Shown here: piece after piece, positions 61,078-64,000 of the stretch | How positions within the stretch are numbered: position 1 is the first letter of the stretch | How the letters are laid out: the number at the start of each line of letters is the position of its first letter | Assembly (NCBI RefSeq): GCF_000758625.1 | Contig: NZ_CP009283.1 | Coordinates: 6,136,001-6,200,000 of the forward strand | Source of the DNA: Paenibacillus sp. FSL R7-0273 | Lineage (GTDB): Bacteria; Bacillota; Bacilli; Paenibacillales; Paenibacillaceae | Direction: 5' to 3' | DNA: 64,000 bases | Program-made: the position numbers and the translations under genes | Notes under the pieces: model-generated | The model's input: only the letters and a program-made list of their open reading frames with translations | The model's database searches: none | Told to the model about the DNA's origin: nothing

Positions 61078-61308
61078 TGATATTAATTCCTCCTACTCCT
61101 TCTAATGTATATACAAAAACCAAGTGAGACGCGCTCCATCAATAGCCTGCTGCTTCTCATCCAGAATCTCCTGGTAGCCGGCTTCCTGCATCAAAATAGT
61201 AACATGCTAAAATCCGGCCATGAATGGATAAAAGAACCCGGCACTTGTAAAATTCGAGCTTCAGCACCCGCGGTCCGAAACTTTTTTAATTATCAAAATT
61301 TGTATAGC

Positions 61309-61336
61309 TACAATTCAATGGGAGATCTGTCGATAT
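61309..61336 (+). promoter_or_regulatory. Sigma-D-like promoter of the chemoreceptor gene
   Basis: TACA, a 16-base spacer, then GTCGATAT (61329-61336), close to the motility sigma factor consensus TAAA-N15-GCCGATAT. It is 45 bases before the chosen start. Confidence 0.6.
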
Positions 61337-61380
61337 ACATACAGACGTATATATTTTGCATCAAGTTGAGGAGTGGGAAT

Positions 61381-63117
61381 TTGAAGAACCAATGGGGAAA
61401 AGTATTAGAGAGATTGAGGCTTACCATCCGGATGAAACTACTGGCCGGATTTCTGGTTGTAGCTGCACTGCTTGCCTTTGTAAGTATTTATGCCTTAACT
61501 CAGATTCACGGTATGTCTACAAGTGCTGAAGAAATTGACCAAAAGTGGATGCCTAGTGTCAGCCTGCTGGGGATGATGAACGGGGATGTCTCAGATGTGG
61601 AGCGTCTCGCTCTTGCAGTTATTGTGGAGACGGATCAAAACCAGGTTACTGAAATGAATGAAACCCTCCAGCAGCTGCTGGCCAAAATTGAAAATGAGCG
61701 TAAAGAGCTGATTACACTACTTAACGGCGATCCTACGGCATTGGCATTATATGATACCTTCAGTACCAACTACGATGCTTATATCGCCAAGATGCCTGCT
61801 TTTGTGGAGCGGGGGATTGCCAACGATTTCGGGGAAGCAAGCAAGCTGCATACAGAGTCCTATCCGCTCTGGTACACAGCCAATGATACAATTGCTCAAC
61901 TGATTACATTAGGCAACGATTTGTCGAAGCAGGCTACCAAAAACTCGCTGGAGTCAGCAGAACAAACCTTTAATGTCATTCTGGCCGTAACGATTGTTTC
62001 TTTCCTGCTTGCTTTATTCATTGCCTTCTTCATTGCAAGTATCATCTCAAAGCCTATTCAAAAGATGAATGCTTCAGCAATGCTGATTGCAAACGGTGAT
62101 TTGACCGGCGAAATGATTACACTAAAAAATAAGGATGAGCTTGGTACACTCGCGGCTTCCTTCAATACCATGACAGGCAACCTGCGCGCGATGATTCAGT
62201 CCGTTTCCATGACCTCAGAGCAGGTGGCCGCTTCTTCGGAGGAACTGCTTGCGAGTGCAGAGCAGAATGCCAAGGCATCCGAGCAAATCTCTGAAACCGT
62301 TGAGCTCCTGGCAGCAGGTACAACGGAGCAGGCTAACATAGTGAAACGTTCCTCCCAGGCGATGAGCGAAATGTCTCTAGGCTCCGAGCAAATTGCCCAG
62401 CTTGCCCAGAGTGTATCCGTATCTGCTATAGACGCTGCGAATCAATCGTCGGAAGGAAACCGGATTGTCCACCAGGCAGTAGAACAGATGAGCTCAATCC
62501 GCTCTTCAATCGCTTCTCTGACAGAGCTGGTTACGGGGCTTGGAGAACGCTCTGCAGAGATTGGCAGTATTACCGGAGTTATCAATAATATTGCCCGTCA
62601 GACTAACCTGCTTGCATTGAATGCGGCTATCGAGGCTGCGCGTGCGGGTGAGCATGGCCGTGGATTCGCCGTTGTGGCCGGAGAAGTACGTAAGCTGGCC
62701 GAAGAATCCTCAGTATCGGCTCAGAAGATTACAGATCTGGTACAGCTCATTCAGAATGATACCAACCACGCTATAGAGGCTGTAAAAGTAAACAGCAGTG
62801 AAACAGAGGCCGGGATTGAGATTGTGACAGCAGCCGGACAAGCCTTCGGACAAATCTCTGAGGCGGTAACTAAGGTAGCCGGTGAAATTCAGGAGGTATC
62901 TGCCGGTTCGGAAGAAATGTCAGCCAGCACAGACGAATCAGTGCAGTATATGGAACAAATCTCGAACATTGCCCAAGAGTCATCAGGCGAAGTACACAAT
63001 GTATCTGCTGCAACTGAAGAACAGCTGGCCTCCATGGAGGAGATTGCAGCCTCAGCAAGCGCCCTCTCCAAGATGGCAGAGGAACTGCAGGAGCAGATCA
63101 ATAAGTTTAAAATCTAA
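61381..63117 (+). CDS. Methyl-accepting chemotaxis protein
   Basis: A 578-residue chemoreceptor. A basic N-terminus, membrane helix (about 18-38), a four-helix-bundle sensor of about 150 residues (4HB_MCP type), second membrane helix (about 193-218), HAMP ([21 protein letters not shown]), then the signalling coiled coil with the conserved tip [40 protein letters not shown]. Start TTG 61381 follows GAGGAG by seven to eight bases; the frame is open far upstream with no site. The sigma-D-like promoter fits motility control. Proximity to GH28 hints at sugar-acid sensing, but that is only suggestive. Confidence 0.93.
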   Translation: MKNQWGKVLERLRLTIRMKLLAGFLVVAALLAFVSIYALTQIHGMSTSAEEIDQKWMPSVSLLGMMNGDVSDVERLALAVIVETDQNQVTEMNETLQQLLAKIENERKELITLLNGDPTALALYDTFSTNYDAYIAKMPAFVERGIANDFGEASKLHTESYPLWYTANDTIAQLITLGNDLSKQATKNSLESAEQTFNVILAVTIVSFLLALFIAFFIASIISKPIQKMNASAMLIANGDLTGEMITLKNKDELGTLAASFNTMTGNLRAMIQSVSMTSEQVAASSEELLASAEQNAKASEQISETVELLAAGTTEQANIVKRSSQAMSEMSLGSEQIAQLAQSVSVSAIDAANQSSEGNRIVHQAVEQMSSIRSSIASLTELVTGLGERSAEIGSITGVINNIARQTNLLALNAAIEAARAGEHGRGFAVVAGEVRKLAEESSVSAQKITDLVQLIQNDTNHAIEAVKVNSSETEAGIEIVTAAGQAFGQISEAVTKVAGEIQEVSAGSEEMSASTDESVQYMEQISNIAQESSGEVHNVSAATEEQLASMEEIAASASALSKMAEELQEQINKFKI

Positions 63118-63243
63118 CTATACAACGTAAATATGAAGCTAACAAAACGCCTTCTGTTCCCGCTTTAGGTGAAACGGCGAGCAGCGGATTGAGTTCCCCT
63201 GCCAACCGCTACCCTCAGCCAGTGGGTTTAGGCTCAAATCAAG

Positions 63244-63430
63244 TTAAGTGTACTTTGTACAATTAAAACAGAGGAAATGAATCATTATAAGAAAATAACT
63301 GTATTCTGTACATCTATTGTTCTCAAAAAAGCCAGTTTCGGGCGTTTTTAGCAGATATAAGTGTACAGAATACAGTTAAAACCTGCAGCGGAGCTAGTTA
63401 GTCAGGTTTAGTTGCAGAAAGTACAGTTAT
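63244..63430. repeat. FFRR quartet element, locus 4
   Basis: Cores GTACTTTGTACA (63250) and GTATTCTGTACA (63301) forward, then TGTACAGAATAC (63362) and TGCAGAAAGTAC (63413) in reverse. The middle pair forms a perfect 16-base inverted repeat (AACTGTATTCTGTACA). Spacings are 51, 61 and 51. Confidence 0.75.
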
Positions 63431-63603
63431 TTCGGCTCGGCTCATTCATTATTTCACGGAGAAGAAGAAAAGGCGGCAGTGTCCGCCTTTATTCGGTTTT
63501 ACAGATCCCTTCTCTCTGTTTTGCTAGAATCATTGGGATTATGATAGACTCGGAGCGGAGAATTACGGAGAAAGCATAGGCGAGTGCATCGTTTTGAACA
63601 AAA

Positions 63604-63632
63604 CAAAAAAAGCACCCCTCAAAGGGATGCTT
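63604..63632 (-). terminator. rRNA operon terminator
   Basis: AGCATCCC-TTTGA-GGGGTGCT followed on the minus strand by seven T residues, directly after the 5S gene. Confidence 0.92.
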
Positions 63633-63639
63633 CATTTGT

Positions 63640-63756
63640 GCTTGGCGGCGTCCTACTCTCCCAGGACCCTTCGGTCCAAGTACCATCGGCGCTGGAGGAC
63701 TTAACGGTCGTGTTCGGGATGGGTACGCGTGGAACCCCTCCGCCATCGCCACCAAA
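63640..63756 (-). rRNA. rrf: 5S ribosomal RNA
   Basis: About 117 bases. The minus strand reads TTTGGTGGCGATGGCGGAGG, then CCATCCCGAACACGACCGTT and AGTCCTCCAGCGCCGATGGT, and ends GAGAGTAGGACGCCGCCAAG: typical 5S domain with the conserved CCGAAC loop. It is transcribed after the 23S gene. No tRNA lies in the 80-base spacer between them. Confidence 0.97.
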
Positions 63757-63836
63757 CGGGCATTTACAGCGTAAATGCTTCAGGAACTTGATTCCTGAAA
63801 ACTGAATCCGAAACGAATCTGCGTATATAGATATTG

Positions 63837-64000
63837 GATAAGCCCTCGACCGATTAGTATTGGTCAGCTCCATGCATTGCTGCACTTCCACCTCCAACCT
63901 ATCTACCTCGTCGTCTTCAAGGGGTCTTACTAATTGGGAAATCTCATCTTGAGGGGGGCTTCACGCTTAGATGCTTTCAGCGCTTATCCCGTCCGTACGT
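63837..64000 (-). rRNA. rrl: 23S ribosomal RNA, 3' end only
   Basis: The minus strand ends with TACTAATCGGTCGAGGGCTTATCC, the universal 3' terminal helix of 23S rRNA. The rest runs off the right edge of the window. The exact 3' base is uncertain by a few positions. Confidence 0.95.

Larger units (their letters stand above)
63118..63639. other. Gene-free stretch between the chemoreceptor and rRNA genes
   Basis: Holds a quartet element (63244-63430) and the rRNA terminator. No gene with a ribosome site was found in it. Confidence 0.6.

Noticed and set aside
63757-63836. tRNA genes between 23S and 5S
   Set aside because: The 80-base spacer has no cloverleaf or T-loop sequence.

Overview
The window looks like a chromosomal segment of a Paenibacillus-type Gram-positive bacterium (Bacillota). 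The support is AGGAGG-type ribosome binding sites with frequent TTG and GTG starts, B. subtilis-like orthologues (OpuA/GbsR, FabH with a FapR-like box, KimA, MhqO, SatA), two LplABC-like sugar ABC operons, a very long S-layer-anchored GH16 glucanase, and an rRNA operon end. The assignment to the genus is an inference, since no marker gene is complete.

Layout: 1-5.3 kb holds the start of a Gly/Arg-rich protein, a DedA-like membrane protein and the glycine betaine operon opuAA-AB-AC with divergent gbsR. 5.3-11.6 kb holds a 1636-residue SLH-GH16-CBM protein with a divergent LacI regulator and a palindromic operator between them. 11.6-14.2 kb is repeat-rich DNA, a fabH copy and an MFS remnant. 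14.2-20.4 kb is a pectin operon (binding lipoprotein, two permeases, GH105, GH28). 20.4-22.1 kb is gene-free repeat DNA. 22.1-27.8 kb holds cueP, a second, orphan binding lipoprotein with a divergent membrane-bound AraC regulator, and an LppM-like lipoprotein. 27.8-31.8 kb holds kimA, repeat DNA, and a MarR regulator with divergent small membrane proteins. 31.9-43.3 kb is a fructan operon (two permeases, binding protein, GH32, ROK kinase, large secreted GH32-CBM66) with a divergent LacI regulator. 43.3-63.1 kb is a mixed housekeeping and stress region with two two-component systems, a quinone/catechol defence pair, a streptothricin acetyltransferase, an epoxide hydrolase, a DinG-type helicase, a second GH28 and a chemoreceptor. 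63.6-64 kb holds the 5S gene and the 3' end of a 23S gene on the minus strand.

The genes fit together as a plant-polymer lifestyle: extracellular breakdown of beta-glucan, pectin and fructan, capture by lipoproteins, import through CUT1 permeases powered by an ATPase encoded elsewhere, and intracellular trimming. Each locus has its own local regulator.

The most unusual structure is intergenic. Four separate loci (about 11.69, 21.56, 29.94 and 63.24 kb) carry the same four-part element: roughly 22-bp units with self-complementary ends, ordered forward-forward-reverse-reverse with start spacings of 50-51, 60-61 and 50-51 bp. The core sequence differs between loci, but the geometry does not. 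Three of the four lie close to tandem repeats (a 41-bp duplication, a 271-bp triplicate, a GGTTG pentamer array).
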